This document shows, in pieces, positions 14,091 through 14,305 of a stretch of DNA of 14,305 nt (position 1 is the stretch's first letter; each line of letters opens with the position of its first letter). Source of the stretch: Clostridia bacterium (lineage in GTDB: Bacteria > Bacillota > Clostridia > Oscillospirales > SIG627); contig JAFQUW010000115.1 in NCBI GenBank assembly GCA_017408325.1, positions 1 through 14,305 of the forward strand, given 5' to 3'. The notes beneath the pieces are model-generated. The model was not told the DNA's origin. It made no database searches and saw nothing but the letters and a program-made list of their open reading frames with translations. Position numbers and translations under genes: made by a program.

Positions 14091-14102
14091 CTGCGCCGCG
14101 GA

Positions 14103-14305
14103 TCAGTGGAACAGGTGTCGGCGCGTCACCTCGTCGAGCTCGCCCGAAGGCGGCAGACCCTCCTCGCTCTGGAATCGCTCCAGCGCGCGTCGGAAGGCGA
14201 GCCCGAAGAGAAGGTTGTCGCCGAGCGCGGTCATGTCGCCGCCCGTTTTGTCGGCGAGGCGACGCTTGGCGTCGCGCACCTCGGGCCCGAACGAGCCGAG
14301 GCGGA
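14103..14305 (-). CDS. C-terminal part of a protein with a peptidoglycan-binding-like domain (continues past the right edge)
   Basis: Only the last 66 or so codons are present; the start lies outside. The visible translation includes RLGSFGPEVRDAKRRLADKT, then a LFGLAFRRALERFQSEEGLP stretch, and ends LDEVTRRHLFH before TGA. The order GSxGxxVxxxKRRL, then FRRALxxFQxxxGLPxSGxLDxxTxxxL is that of the PG_binding_1 three-helix domain, which attaches cell-wall hydrolases and sporulation or germination proteins to peptidoglycan. What catalytic domain, if any, precedes it cannot be seen. The gene converges on the deaminase operon and is followed by a good terminator. Codon use and GC content match the neighbouring genes. 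Confidence 0.75.
   Translation of the reverse strand, partial: RLGSFGPEVRDAKRRLADKTGGDMTALGDNLLFGLAFRRALERFQSEEGLPPSGELDEVTRRHLFH

Overview
The window looks like chromosomal DNA of a GC-rich member of the Clostridia (Bacillota). The evidence is the gene types (RecD2 next to ComFC, a trimeric-type purine nucleoside phosphorylase, a peptidoglycan-binding domain protein), strong AAGGAGG-type ribosome binding sites, SigA-like promoters and the standard code. An exact lineage cannot be read from this DNA. Density is high and nearly every base outside two intergenic regions is coding. No rRNA, tRNA, CRISPR array, transposase or phage gene was seen.

Left part (1-9444, all minus strand, read from right to left): an apparent eight-gene transcription unit. 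It begins with a Gld-type ABC exporter set (ATPase, permease, GldG-like auxiliary protein, DUF4340 membrane-anchored protein). It continues with apolipoprotein N-acyltransferase (lnt), helicase recD2, the phosphoribosyltransferase-like comFC, and the 5' part of a CCA-adding enzyme gene (cca) that runs off the left edge. Genes are 28 bases apart or less, and most overlap by 1-4 bases. A consensus promoter (TTGACA, 17 bases, TATAAT, with an extended -10) lies in front of the ATPase. Its leader contains a terminator-like hairpin, so attenuation is possible.

Middle (9540-11255): xth (exonuclease III family) on minus and a purine nucleoside phosphorylase on plus diverge from two promoters whose -35 boxes are only 2 bases apart.

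Right part (10422-13595, plus strand): a compact operon of purine nucleoside phosphorylase, mtnA (methylthioribose-1-phosphate isomerase) and an MTA/SAH/5'-deoxyadenosine deaminase-type amidohydrolase. In reaction order the three could convert 5'-methylthioadenosine or 5'-deoxyadenosine to the inosine analogue, then to hypoxanthine plus the 5-modified ribose 1-phosphate, then to the ribulose 1-phosphate. That is the deaminase-first route known from methanogens and partly from Pseudomonas, here packed in one operon.

Right end (13596-14305): after a clear terminator comes about 430 bases of non-coding, strongly purine/pyrimidine-skewed DNA. It holds a series of near-perfect hairpins, including a 131-base tandem unit whose two copies differ by paired, structure-preserving changes. 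Two further related hairpins and a bidirectional terminator follow. Beyond it, on minus, is the C-terminal part of a protein with a peptidoglycan-binding-like domain. The hairpin region is the least explained part of the window.
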